The notes: generated from the sequence alone by a model not told the origin. DNA of 41,922 nt from JAIOSM01 sp964593725 (GCA_964593725.1 CAZQJS010000025.1:1-41922); one strand, 5' to 3'; positions 24,301 through 33,382 are shown, counted from the first letter of the stretch. Program-made: numbers and translations.

Positions 24301-26862
24301 ATGGACGAATTAAATTGTAAGTTTAAAGGTTTTCTGGCGCTGTTACTTTTAACAGTCTCTTTAATCGCATCTACAGGTTCCATTGCAGGGGCCGGGACAA
24401 TTTTTCTGAAAAAAGTAATAATAGAGCAGGCCCCTTGCCTTGTAAAGCTTTATGTTACAGAGAAAGTCTCCTCAAAGTTTATAAAAATTGATAAAAATGA
24501 AGTCCTTCTGGCGCTTAAAAATGTCAAGTACAGGGATGAGTTGAAAATAATAGGCAGCAAAGGCCCCCTGATTAAAAGTATTGTACTCCAGAGGCTCCAG
24601 GGGAACGTAGTGGCTGTCTTGATCACAGGACGTCGTGACTTTAACAATGCAGGGGCAGGGTATAATAACAAAGAGGCCTGTTTTGTCATTAATCTTGAGA
24701 AAAAGGGTAAAAAAGCGCGCTACGGAAAAGCTGCGGGAAATACAGGCAGTAGTGCATCCCGAAAAAAACAGTATAAGGTTATTGAACCAAAATTTACGAA
24801 ACCGGAAAACACCATAAAAGAAAAAGAGATAAAAGAAGATGATGGGGCAAAAGAGGTTAAAAAGGCGCCTGTAAAAGAGAATATTACAAAGAAAGGATAT
24901 AATCCTCCTGAAAAGGAGGCAAGTATCTATGCCGGCGATATTTCCGACCTTTTATTAAAAACAGATATCTCAGACTGCAGTCCGGATGATGGGAAAAATA
25001 TTCTTAAACCGGTCATGACATTGCTTAAGGAACATAAATATGAGGCTGCGCTGGCTCTGGCAGAAAAGTATTCCCCTGGAAAATCCAGAGATTGCAGACA
25101 GGCAGTTTCGTATCTAAAGGCCTATGCATATTATAAGTATGCTGAAACAAAGGAACCTTTAAAACTTGTCCAGGCAGAGCACTATTTTAACACCACCCTT
25201 GTGACATATCCTGGTTCAAAACTTCTGCCCTTTGGATTTACTGCCATGGGCCTTATTCACATGAAGATGAATAACATGGCTGTGGCAGAGGGCTATTTTA
25301 CCCTTGTAAAGGATAAATATAAGGAATATACAGGCCTTGCAGAAGTGTATTATTATCTGGCTGGAATATATAAGGACAGAGGGTTTAATGAAAAGGCTTT
25401 AAGGTATTATAAATTAGTTTTTGAAAATATGCCTGATAATAAATATACGGCCGATGCAGGCATAGGCTATGGTAATACATTGTTTGATAAGAGATATTTT
25501 CTTGATGCCCTTAATATTTATACATATATTTTAAAGGAAAATAAAGAAAAAATATATAAAACATCTGATCTTCTTCTCAGTATGGGTAATGCTAATCTGA
25601 AGCTTGGCCGGAGCAGCTCTGCCCGGGAAAATTTTACAAGGGTTATAAATCTTTTTCCTGATATTGGTGAAAAAGATATTATATTCAGCAAGATTGCTGA
25701 TACCTATGCCATGGAAAACAAGATTGAAAAGGCAAAAAGCATTTACAGCTATGTCATAGAGAAGTTTCCCGATGGCGAAGGTTTTATCAGAAGTTCCATT
25801 GGCCTTGCAAGATATTTAAAGGATAGAAAAGAGAGACAAAAGCTTTACACCATGGTCAAAAAAAGATTCCCGGACAACAAGTTTGCAAGGGTTGCCATGA
25901 TGAGGCTTGCTGAAATATACCAGGAGAATAAAGAGTATGAGAGTTGTATAAATGAGATAGAAGAGCTGCTTTCCACAAATCCCATGGGGCTGCGGTATGA
26001 AGCCATAAGGCTGATGCAGAAGGCCTATGAGGCCCTTTTTAATAAAGCACTTAAAGAAGATAATTTTACTGATATTCTTCAGGAATATGAAGAGAACTTC
26101 ATCAGACTCGACAGGATGACAAGCAAGGAGATCTCTCTGAATGTCGGGCTTTCATATTTAAAGGCAAAATTATATGAGCAGGCATTTAACCATCTCATAA
26201 GCTCATACAAGTTGTATAAAAGGTCCAGAAGACCGCCTGAGCTGCTTTTTGGCCTTGGTGTGGCAATGCATGAAACAGACCGGGGCGATGATGCAGTAAA
26301 GCTTTTAAAAGGATTTGTAAAGCGGTTTCCCGGGAATAAAAACAGGGCTGAAGCATATCTCAGGATGGGTCAACTCTATCTTGCAAAAAATGAATATAAA
26401 AAATCAGGCAGTATGTTTGAACGGGCATATAAAGCCTGCAGAGATAGTATTTACAAAAGCGAAATCCTTGTTGAAAAATCAAAACTGTACGAAAAACAGA
26501 ATGAATGGGGTAAGGTTGCTTTTGTGCTGACAAATGCAGTGGAACAGATAGCTTCTTCAAAGGGAAAGCATTATGGCAGGCTTGCAGAAATATATAGAAC
26601 AATGGGTAATGCATATCTGAAACAGCATGTCTATGTCCGGGCTGCAGAATCATTCTCCCTTGCAATCAAGTTTTCCGGATCAGGTCAGGAGACAGCAAAT
26701 CTTAAGTTCATGATGGGGGATGCATATCAAAAGGCAAATGTTTTAAAAGAAGCTGAAAAGGTGTTTAAAGATATAGTCCAGCAAGATGATTCGGTCTGGG
26801 CAAGGCTTGCAGAACAGCGCCTTTCCACCCTGGCACTTGCAGAGAGTGCAAAACGATCATAG
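24301..26862 (+). CDS. Exported TPR-repeat protein in the flagellar regulatory operon
   Basis: The 853-residue protein has a signal-like hydrophobic N-terminus (about 10-30). A beta-rich domain (about 31-125; FLKKVIIEQAPCLVKLYV) that loosely recalls AMIN domains comes next, then a Lys/Glu-rich linker (about 135-205). The remaining 600 residues are tandem 34-residue TPR-like helical hairpins (for example LAEVYYYLAGIYKDRGFNEKALRYYKLVFENMPDN in part). TPR arrays mediate protein-protein contacts, and the likely site is the periplasm or outer membrane. No named family is recognised. It sits behind a sigma-54 promoter and 27 bp ahead of the FlbD-like activator, so it is probably expressed with flagellar genes and may assist assembly or placement. 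That role is inference. Confidence 0.72.
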   Translation: MDELNCKFKGFLALLLLTVSLIASTGSIAGAGTIFLKKVIIEQAPCLVKLYVTEKVSSKFIKIDKNEVLLALKNVKYRDELKIIGSKGPLIKSIVLQRLQGNVVAVLITGRRDFNNAGAGYNNKEACFVINLEKKGKKARYGKAAGNTGSSASRKKQYKVIEPKFTKPENTIKEKEIKEDDGAKEVKKAPVKENITKKGYNPPEKEASIYAGDISDLLLKTDISDCSPDDGKNILKPVMTLLKEHKYEAALALAEKYSPGKSRDCRQAVSYLKAYAYYKYAETKEPLKLVQAEHYFNTTLVTYPGSKLLPFGFTAMGLIHMKMNNMAVAEGYFTLVKDKYKEYTGLAEVYYYLAGIYKDRGFNEKALRYYKLVFENMPDNKYTADAGIGYGNTLFDKRYFLDALNIYTYILKENKEKIYKTSDLLLSMGNANLKLGRSSSARENFTRVINLFPDIGEKDIIFSKIADTYAMENKIEKAKSIYSYVIEKFPDGEGFIRSSIGLARYLKDRKERQKLYTMVKKRFPDNKFARVAMMRLAEIYQENKEYESCINEIEELLSTNPMGLRYEAIRLMQKAYEALFNKALKEDNFTDILQEYEENFIRLDRMTSKEISLNVGLSYLKAKLYEQAFNHLISSYKLYKRSRRPPELLFGLGVAMHETDRGDDAVKLLKGFVKRFPGNKNRAEAYLRMGQLYLAKNEYKKSGSMFERAYKACRDSIYKSEILVEKSKLYEKQNEWGKVAFVLTNAVEQIASSKGKHYGRLAEIYRTMGNAYLKQHVYVRAAESFSLAIKFSGSGQETANLKFMMGDAYQKANVLKEAEKVFKDIVQQDDSVWARLAEQRLSTLALAESAKRS

Positions 26863-26889
26863 AGCCGGTTCAGGCCCTGGAGTAATAAT

Positions 26890-28302
26890 ATGCCCGGTCA
26901 AAGAGTCCTTATTATACAGGAAAGTCCTAAAACAAGGATTAAACATACAAAACTTGCTGAAAATTCAGGATTGATGGTTGATGCCCTGCCTGATGGTTCC
27001 GGGGCAGATCATATCCTTGTTCAGAACAAGCCTGACATGGTCATTGCCGATGTTTCAGCCCCCCAGTTTTCCCCCCTGGAATTTTTGAAAAAAGCCCATG
27101 ACATTAATAATGGATGCAGGGTGGTTTTTGTATCTTCCGAGCCTGTTGTGCAGGATGCAGTGGAGCTCATGAAAAACGGAGCAGTTGATTATCTTTTAAA
27201 CCCTGTGGAAGATGAGAAACTTGAGTCTTATATCAGGGCGGCTGTTTCAGACTCTGATGATTCCGGTAAGACTTCAAGTACCTGTGGGAATACGGGAAAT
27301 ACATTTAAAAACAGTGTTAAGATAATAAGCAATGATGGCGAGATGCACCGATTATTAAAACTTGCTGAAAAAGTTTCGGACAGCAGTGCTTCTGTTTTGA
27401 TTCAGGGAGAGTCAGGAACAGGCAAGGAACTCTTTGCAAGGTTTATACATGAAAAGAGTGACAGGAGCCAGATGGCTTTTGTGGCAGTCAATTGCGCAGC
27501 GCTTCCAGAAGCCCTGCTTGAGAGTGAATTATTTGGCCATGAAAAAGGAGCCTTCACAGGTGCAGTTTCTGCCAAGCAGGGAAAATTTGAGCAGGCACAC
27601 AGGGGCACACTCCTTCTTGATGAAATATCTGAGATGCAGGTTCACCTCCAGGCAAAACTGCTCAGAGTGCTCCAGGAGAGAAAAGTTGACCGGGTTGGCG
27701 GAACCAGACCCATTGATGTTGACGTCAGAATCATAGCCACAACCAACAGGGAGATTGAAACAGCAATTAAGGAAGGCGAATTTCGTGAAGATCTGTATTA
27801 CAGGCTTAATACAATTCCGTTATTAATTCCACCCCTGCGGAGTCGTAAAGGTGATATGGAACTCCTTGCCCTCTATTTCATGGAAAAGTACAGTAAAATT
27901 GACAGACGAAATGTCAAAGGAATGACAAAGGAAGCGTTCAAACACCTTGCATCCCACGAATTTCCCGGCAATGTAAGGGAACTTGAAAATATTATCCAGC
28001 GGGCTGTGCTGCTCACGGAAAACGGGGAGATAAAGCCGTGTGATCTTCTGCTTAATAATAATAAATCCATGGAATTAATCTCAGAGCAAGGCATTGATGG
28101 TGTGGAAAATGGTACCGGCAGAACAATAAAGGAGATGGAAAAAAAGATGATATTCCACACCCTGACCGAAACCAGTGGAAACCGTACCAATGCAGCTAAA
28201 ATCCTTGGCATCAGCGTAAGAACCCTTAGAAACAAACTCAACGAATATAAAAAAGAGAAAAACATTCAGCCATTCCAGGTAAATACCGGGCCTGTTTCGT
28301 AA
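26890..28302 (+). CDS. FlbD/FleR-like sigma-54 response regulator with a degenerate receiver
   Basis: The 470-residue protein has a receiver-like domain (about 5-118), a sigma-54 AAA+ domain (about 140-370; GESGTGKE, GAFTGA, LLLDEI) and a Fis-type helix-turn-helix (NRTNAAKILGISVRTLRNKL). The HTH matches FlbD/FlgR/FleR flagellar activators. The receiver keeps an Asp at the acceptor strand (VIADVSAP), but the acidic pair is replaced by IIQES and the conserved Lys by Asn (LLNPVE), so normal Mg-dependent phosphorylation is doubtful. It follows the TPR gene by 27 bp and ends 3 bp before the sigma-54 promoter of flgB, its probable target. It would act as the second tier of the cascade, below the FleQ-like protein. 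Confidence 0.85.
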   Translation: MPGQRVLIIQESPKTRIKHTKLAENSGLMVDALPDGSGADHILVQNKPDMVIADVSAPQFSPLEFLKKAHDINNGCRVVFVSSEPVVQDAVELMKNGAVDYLLNPVEDEKLESYIRAAVSDSDDSGKTSSTCGNTGNTFKNSVKIISNDGEMHRLLKLAEKVSDSSASVLIQGESGTGKELFARFIHEKSDRSQMAFVAVNCAALPEALLESELFGHEKGAFTGAVSAKQGKFEQAHRGTLLLDEISEMQVHLQAKLLRVLQERKVDRVGGTRPIDVDVRIIATTNREIETAIKEGEFREDLYYRLNTIPLLIPPLRSRKGDMELLALYFMEKYSKIDRRNVKGMTKEAFKHLASHEFPGNVRELENIIQRAVLLTENGEIKPCDLLLNNNKSMELISEQGIDGVENGTGRTIKEMEKKMIFHTLTETSGNRTNAAKILGISVRTLRNKLNEYKKEKNIQPFQVNTGPVS

Positions 28303-28305
28303 ACA

Positions 28306-28321
28306 AGGCATGTTATTTGCA
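28306..28321 (+). promoter_or_regulatory. Sigma-54 promoter of the flgB-fliJ operon
   Basis: AGGCAT-GTTAT-TTGCA has GG and GC exactly 10 bp apart and a full TTGCA -12 half. Initiation near 28333 leaves about 100 nt of leader before flgB. Confidence 0.72.
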
Positions 28322-28350
28322 GGATATTGTCTGTACGATACAATGAATAG

Positions 28351-28374
28351 ATCTGCAGGAATTATGTTGCAGAT
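28351..28374. promoter_or_regulatory. 7-bp inverted repeat downstream of the flgB promoter
   Basis: ATCTGCA (28351-28357) and TGCAGAT (28368-28374) are exact complements with a 10-bp spacer, about 18-41 nt past the predicted start site. This may be a downstream activator site, as in Caulobacter flagellar promoters, or a leader hairpin. Confidence 0.35.
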
Positions 28375-28432
28375 TCAGAAAAATTATTAAAATACAGATT
28401 CATTAATAACATTTATTATTAGAGGGAAATTC

Positions 28433-28846
28433 ATGCCTGATTCGAGAATATTCGGCAGAACCTATGAGGTGTTATCCAGTTCACTGGATATCTCTGCAAA
28501 ACGTCATAATCTTATTACATCCAATATTGCAAATATGGACACCATTGGCTACAAACCAAAGGATCTTGATTTTAAAAAAGCACTTAAACGTGCCATGGCA
28601 GGCAGGCCGCCGGCTGATATGACCCGGACCCATGAAAAACATTTTTCCGGGGCTGATAATAATTCATCTTCTTTGTTCATGGAGGAAAACAGCGAAGATG
28701 TGGATATTTATCACCTGGATTCTGTGAACATTGATACAGAGATGACCCACCTTGTGGAGAATAATATAAAATATCGTACAACAACGGAGATGCTATTACG
28801 AAAAATGGATAAACTCCGCTATGCCATCAGGGAAGGAGGCAGATAA
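28433..28846 (+). CDS. flgB: Flagellar proximal rod protein FlgB
   Basis: The 137-residue protein has the N-terminal rod signature SNIANMDTIGYKPKDLDF (about 31-48) and a C-terminal amphipathic helix (EMTHLVENNIKYRTTTEMLL). Both are features of FlgB, and the length is typical (about 135). FlgB joins FliE and FlgC to build the rod in the periplasm after export by the flagellar type III system. AGAGGGAAA precedes the ATG. It is the first gene of a nine-gene operon behind the sigma-54 promoter at 28306. Confidence 0.95.
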   Translation: MPDSRIFGRTYEVLSSSLDISAKRHNLITSNIANMDTIGYKPKDLDFKKALKRAMAGRPPADMTRTHEKHFSGADNNSSSLFMEENSEDVDIYHLDSVNIDTEMTHLVENNIKYRTTTEMLLRKMDKLRYAIREGGR

Positions 28847-28849
28847 ACC

Positions 28850-29347
28850 ATGGATCTTTTAAATGCATTAAAAATAAGTGCAACAGGATTGAATGCCCAC
28901 AGGACAAAAATGAATCTCATTGCTGAGAATCTTGCAAATGTAGATACGACCAGGACTGCTGAAGGAGGACCTTATAGGCGGAAAATGGTTGTGTTCAGGG
29001 GAGAAGACATAGATAATTTTAAGAGTATCCTTGAAAAAAAGAGAAAGAAAAACAGCCTTGGGACCATTGAGTTTTCTCCCATAGAATTTAAGGAGGAGAA
29101 AAAAGAAAGTTCAGGATATGGTGTCAGAGTGGACAAAATAGTCAAGTCCCAGGAAAATTTCAGAATAGTGTATAATCCTGCCCATCCCGATGCTGACCCG
29201 GTTACCGGGTATGTGGCAATGCCCAATGTTGATTTTTTAACTGAGATGGCAGATATGATTGTTGCCAGAAGATCCTATGAGGCAAGTGTCACAGCCATGT
29301 CCAATACAAAGAGTATGATATTAAAGGCGCTGGAAATAGGCAAATAG
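28850..29347 (+). CDS. flgC: Flagellar proximal rod protein FlgC
   Basis: The 165-residue protein has LKISATGLNAHRTKMNLIAENLANVDTT in parts at its start, the classic rod/hook N-terminal motif, and a C-terminal helix MADMIVARRSYEASVTAMSN typical of FlgC. A GGAGG lies just upstream, overlapping the end of flgB, whose stop is 3 bp before this ATG. It is slightly longer than the E. coli protein (134) because of a charged central insert (about 60-85, KKRKKNSLG and EEKKESSG). It forms part of the proximal rod. Confidence 0.95.
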   Translation: MDLLNALKISATGLNAHRTKMNLIAENLANVDTTRTAEGGPYRRKMVVFRGEDIDNFKSILEKKRKKNSLGTIEFSPIEFKEEKKESSGYGVRVDKIVKSQENFRIVYNPAHPDADPVTGYVAMPNVDFLTEMADMIVARRSYEASVTAMSNTKSMILKALEIGK

Positions 29348-29662
29348 ATGTCTGATATAACAGGAGAAGATATGATGAAGATCAGTGGATCAGGAAATAT
29401 TTCACTTAAAACCGAACCCCTTGGCAGCAGGCTTGCAAAGCGTGATCTCTCCTTTGCAAAAAGATTACACTCCGCAGTTAAGGATGTTAATTTAAAACAG
29501 CATAAGGCAGATGATGCCATAGAACAGGTTATAAACGGCGAGCTTGGTATACACGAAGGCATGATGGCCCTGGGACGTGCCGATACATCCCTCAGGCTTT
29601 TAACACAGGTCAGGGGAAAGATCATTGATGCATATAAAGAGATCATTCGTATGCAGGTATAA
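29348..29662 (+). CDS. fliE: Flagellar hook-basal body complex protein FliE
   Basis: The 104-residue protein links the MS ring to the rod. The C-terminal half (KDVNLKQHKADDAIEQVING, then LGIHEGMMALGRADTSLRLL and VRGKIIDAYKEIIRMQV) is diagnostic of FliE. ATG 29348 abuts the flgC stop. However, AGGAGA at 29362-29367 is ideally placed for in-frame ATGs at 29372 or 29375, so the protein may start MMKISGSG and have about 96 residues. Confidence 0.94.
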   Translation: MSDITGEDMMKISGSGNISLKTEPLGSRLAKRDLSFAKRLHSAVKDVNLKQHKADDAIEQVINGELGIHEGMMALGRADTSLRLLTQVRGKIIDAYKEIIRMQV

Positions 29663-29689
29663 AATTAAAACAGCATTTAAGGCAGGAAG

Positions 29690-31408
29690 ATGAACCCGGT
29701 TATTGAAAAATTTGTTGAGACAATAAAAGAGCTGACCCTCGTAAAAAAGATAGTTCTGGGTGTTTTGATTTTAGTTTTAGTTGCAGGCTTTACTACAATG
29801 TTTTTATGGGCCAATAAAACCAAATTTAAAATTGCCTATAAAGGGCTTTCCAAGTCCGATGCCGCAGAAATCGTCTTTAAACTCAAGGAGTCCAATACTG
29901 CATACAGGCTTAAAGACGGAGGCACAACAATACTTGTCCCGGAAAAAGAGGTCTATGATGTAAGACTTACCATGGCAAAGGATGGAATACCCAAAGGCGG
30001 AGGAGTGGGGTATGAAATATTTGATAAAACAGAATTCGGAACCACGGAATTTGTTCAGAAGATAAACAGGAAAAGAGCCATCCAGGGAGAACTTGCAAGG
30101 ACAATAAGCGCCTTTGACGTGGTTAAAAGTGCAAGGGTTATGATTGTCATGCCAAAGGATTCTGTATTTGCAGAGGAGACAAAAAAGCCGTCTGCTTCAA
30201 TTCTACTGGAGTTGACAGGGGAGCTGGAAGAGGAAAAAAGAGCAGCCATTGCCCATCTGGTAGCAAGTTCAGTGCAGGATCTTACACCAAAACTTGTTAC
30301 AATAGTTGATACAGCCGGAAGGATTCTGTTTGAAGGCAAAAGTGAAGAAGAAAAGGCAAAGATAGAGGCTAAAAATCTTGCCGATGCCCAGTATAAGTAT
30401 AAACTGCGCTATGAAAAGAACATGGCAGACCGAATCCAGACAATGCTTGAACGGATTGTTGGCAAAGATAAGGCAATTGTCCGTGTTACAGCTGAGATGG
30501 ATTTCAGCAAGGACAATGTGAGCGAGGAGATATATGATCCCTATGAAAGGGGGACCGAGTTTGTAAGAAGCAGAAAATCCAGATCAGAGGATATTAAAAG
30601 CACTGTCAATGAAATCAAGGAGCCTTCAAGCGTAAATCCAATAGTTCCTCCTGAGCAGGCAGGAGGCAGGAGTGCCAACGGAGAAACCATTAAAAAGAGC
30701 GCTGATACCTTGAATTTCGAGATCAGCAAGAGGGTAAGGGAGCAGATAAAGCCCATGGCTGTGGTAAAACGGGTATCTGTTGCTGCTGTGATTGACGGAA
30801 GATATGAATTTAAAGAAGGAAAAGACGGCAGGCCCGGCAAAAGAGTATATATGCAGAGACCTGGCAATGAGATGCGCCAGTTTGAAGATATTGTTGTCAA
30901 AGCCATGGGGTTTAACGAAAACAGGGAAGACCAGGTTACTGTGGAATGCTTTCCTTTTACATCCATTGCTTCCATGGAGGAGTCAGGTGCCAAGATCACA
31001 GGATGGAGAAAGATCCAGAAGGACCATGGCAGGGCAATCGCAAACATGCTCCTTGTACTGCTTCTCTTCCTGTTTGTCATAAGGCCGGTTCTTAAAACAT
31101 TAAGGGATATTAAGACAGATATTGATGAACAGGAGCAGGACAGGCTTGAAAAAGAAGCACTCATGGAAGAAGAAAGAGAGCCTGAATTCACCGAGCTCTC
31201 GGGTGCCCAGCAAAAAGAATTCGTAGACACCATGAAACCCGATGAGAAAAAGGAGTTTATTGCCAATATGTCAGCAAGTGAAAAAGCATCCTATCTTGCT
31301 AATATGTCAACCGTTGATAAGGCCCAGTACTATGCAGAACTTGATTTTGAAAAGAGCATAAATATTCTCAAGGGCTGGGTTTCGGAAATAGATGAGGAGG
31401 ACGAATAA
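29690..31408 (+). CDS. fliF: Flagellar MS-ring protein FliF
   Basis: The 572-residue protein has a first membrane segment (about 22-43, VLGVLILVLVAGFTTMFL), periplasmic ring-building domains with YKGLSKSDAAEIVFKLKE and the PKDSVFAEETKKPSASILLEL region, and a second membrane segment (about 448-468, IANMLLVLLLFLFVIRP). The acidic C-terminus (about 552-572, GWVSEIDEEDE) should bind FliG. Just before it is an imperfectly repeated helix (KEFVDTMKPDEKK, EFIANMSASEKA, YLANMSTVDKAQ). FliF is the base on which the motor and export gate assemble. Its stop overlaps the first base of fliG (TAATG). Confidence 0.96.
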   Translation: MNPVIEKFVETIKELTLVKKIVLGVLILVLVAGFTTMFLWANKTKFKIAYKGLSKSDAAEIVFKLKESNTAYRLKDGGTTILVPEKEVYDVRLTMAKDGIPKGGGVGYEIFDKTEFGTTEFVQKINRKRAIQGELARTISAFDVVKSARVMIVMPKDSVFAEETKKPSASILLELTGELEEEKRAAIAHLVASSVQDLTPKLVTIVDTAGRILFEGKSEEEKAKIEAKNLADAQYKYKLRYEKNMADRIQTMLERIVGKDKAIVRVTAEMDFSKDNVSEEIYDPYERGTEFVRSRKSRSEDIKSTVNEIKEPSSVNPIVPPEQAGGRSANGETIKKSADTLNFEISKRVREQIKPMAVVKRVSVAAVIDGRYEFKEGKDGRPGKRVYMQRPGNEMRQFEDIVVKAMGFNENREDQVTVECFPFTSIASMEESGAKITGWRKIQKDHGRAIANMLLVLLLFLFVIRPVLKTLRDIKTDIDEQEQDRLEKEALMEEEREPEFTELSGAQQKEFVDTMKPDEKKEFIANMSASEKASYLANMSTVDKAQYYAELDFEKSINILKGWVSEIDEEDE

Positions 31409-32421
31409 TGGTAGATGTCCTGGATCCTGAAAAAATGACAGGTGTTCAAAAAAGTGCAATTTTTCTCCTGACCATGGGTGAAGAATATACCATGAAGGTG
31501 TTTGAGCGGATGAATGAAGAGGCAATAGGTGAAATAGGCGTTGCCATGTCAAGGATAGACCATATTACTCCGGAAATGCTCAAGGCCGTATCCCTGGACT
31601 ATGTGGAGAGGTTTGAGGGTGAAACCAAAATAATAGTTGAAGGGGAAGCCTTTTTAAAGAAGATCATATCAGGATCCATGGACCAGGAAAAGGCAGATGC
31701 TGTTTTTGAAGATCTTGAGAAGAAAAAACAGGAAACTCCTTTTATATGGAGTAAAAAGGTGAATATTTCAACCCTTGCATCCTATATGGAGGGTGAGCAT
31801 CCCCAGACAATAGCAATGGTGCTTGCCCACATGCCTTCAGAGGTTGCATCTGAGATTTTAATGAGTGTTCCGGATGAGCAGAAAGGAGATATAGCATTGA
31901 GAATAGCAAGACTTGGTACAATATCAGAAGATGTTGTAAGGGAGGTTGACAAGGCTTTGAAGTATGAATTGAGTGATGCAGTGGGCCCGGGTGGAAAGGC
32001 AGGCGGGCTCCAGGTGCTTGTGGATATTATTAATTCCGTTGATAAATCCACTGAAGATGCTGTCATGGAGCATGTGGAAGAAGAGAATGCAGAAATGGCA
32101 AATGAGATCAGGAATCTGATGTTTGTATTTGAAGATATGGTAAGTCTTGATGACACTGCCATGCGGGAGATCTTAAAGAAAGTCGAGGGACAGCAGCTGA
32201 CCTATGCCCTTAAGACTGCCACAGAGGAGATGAAGGATAAAATATTTTCAAATCTTTCCAAAAGGGCAGGGGATATGCTTAAAGATGACCTTGATGCCAT
32301 GGGCCCAATCCGCCTTGCCGAGGTTGAGGAAGCCCAGCAGGCGATTGTGCGGGCAGCAAAGGAACTGGAAGCCGACGGCACAATTACCCTTGGTAAGGGA
32401 AAGGATGATGTCCTTGTCTGA
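31408..32421 (+). CDS. fliG: Flagellar motor switch protein FliG
   Basis: The 337-residue protein has the three FliG domains. The N-terminal part binds FliF (TGVQKSAIFLLTMGEEYTMK). The middle part carries the EHPQTIAMVLAHMP motif (about residue 130) that contacts FliM. The C-terminal torque helix contains SKRAGDMLKDDLDAMGPIRL with the charged residues that meet the stator. Length is typical (331 in E. coli). Its start overlaps the fliF stop and its end overlaps fliH, showing translational coupling. Confidence 0.96.
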   Translation: MVDVLDPEKMTGVQKSAIFLLTMGEEYTMKVFERMNEEAIGEIGVAMSRIDHITPEMLKAVSLDYVERFEGETKIIVEGEAFLKKIISGSMDQEKADAVFEDLEKKKQETPFIWSKKVNISTLASYMEGEHPQTIAMVLAHMPSEVASEILMSVPDEQKGDIALRIARLGTISEDVVREVDKALKYELSDAVGPGGKAGGLQVLVDIINSVDKSTEDAVMEHVEEENAEMANEIRNLMFVFEDMVSLDDTAMREILKKVEGQQLTYALKTATEEMKDKIFSNLSKRAGDMLKDDLDAMGPIRLAEVEEAQQAIVRAAKELEADGTITLGKGKDDVLV

Positions 32422-33382
32422 TAAAGTACAGCAAAGTTTTGAAAAAACAGATTTTTCTGTTCTTGAGAACCTTGATAAAGAGTATCTCAAAGGTGATGCA
32501 GGTTCAAAACAGGAGTGGGGTGAATTTAAGGTCTTTTATCAGGATTTAAAAACCGGGCAAAAGGAGGCTGATCTTTTTAAGGGGCTTTTTGATCTTCAGG
32601 AACAGAAAGAGCCGGTCTTTGACCAGTTCGGCCGGGAAGCAGAACAGGAGGATAAAGGCCTGAAACAGGATAAGGATGATAATACAGATGGTGATGTTTC
32701 AGGCAAGGCAGATGATACCAGTATTGAAGTTACGGACAGAGAACAAGGTGCAGAAAAAGACGAGTCTCTGGATGAGCCTCCTGAACCGGCCTTTGAACAG
32801 GGATATGAACAGGGACTGGAACAGGGCAGAAAAGAAGGATATGAAAAAGGGTTTGAAAAGGGCAGGAAGGAGGGCCATGAACAAGGGCTTAAAAGTGGTT
32901 ATTCAGAAGGGTATGAAAAGGGTGAAAAAGAAGCAGAAAAAGATATTGAACTTATAATATCGGAAAAGTCGGAACAGTTTAAAGAGCTGCTGCTGAAACT
33001 TGACAATACATATCATGATCTTGCAGCAAGGTCTGAGGAGATGATTATTTCACTTATATGCTCCATTGCGGAAAAGGTTGTTCTGGCCAAGGTTGAGATT
33101 GATGATGGACTTGTTAAGGAAACAGTGCTGGATGCTGTTAACACCCTGCCTGAGCCGGAAGATATTATTCTTACAGTTTCCGGGGATGATTATGAGTATA
33201 TGGAGATGGTTAAGGAAGATCTGTTTGAGTTTATAAAGAGCCTTAAGACTGTTTCCGTAAAATCAGACAGTTCAGTTAAACGGGGCGGATGCAGGGTCGA
33301 GACAAAAGACGGCCGGGTTGAAGTTGACATTCAGGAAAAGCTTGAAAGAATTTTTTTAAGTATAAAAGGTAAAACCATATAA
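32405..33382 (+). CDS. fliH: Flagellar export ATPase regulator FliH with a long GxxxG run
   Basis: I place the start at ATG 32405 (or 32408), after AAGGGAAAGG, overlapping fliG by 17 bp and giving about 325 residues. A longer frame reaching back to 32285 lies wholly within fliG and looks like chance. The N-terminal third is acidic and poorly conserved. A run of 11 glycines spaced four apart (about 135-175, for example GYEQGLEQGRKEGYEKG) is the FliH hallmark, and the C-terminal domain (about 180-325) fits the FliH/YscL stator fold. FliH regulates the FliI ATPase in the export apparatus. The stop overlaps the first base of fliI. Confidence 0.92.
   Translation: MMSLSDKVQQSFEKTDFSVLENLDKEYLKGDAGSKQEWGEFKVFYQDLKTGQKEADLFKGLFDLQEQKEPVFDQFGREAEQEDKGLKQDKDDNTDGDVSGKADDTSIEVTDREQGAEKDESLDEPPEPAFEQGYEQGLEQGRKEGYEKGFEKGRKEGHEQGLKSGYSEGYEKGEKEAEKDIELIISEKSEQFKELLLKLDNTYHDLAARSEEMIISLICSIAEKVVLAKVEIDDGLVKETVLDAVNTLPEPEDIILTVSGDDYEYMEMVKEDLFEFIKSLKTVSVKSDSSVKRGGCRVETKDGRVEVDIQEKLERIFLSIKGKTI

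Noticed and set aside
32285..32404. N-terminal extension of FliH reaching back into fliG
   Set aside because: The extra residues lie entirely within fliG in another frame and do not look like FliH. A good ribosome site precedes ATG 32405.
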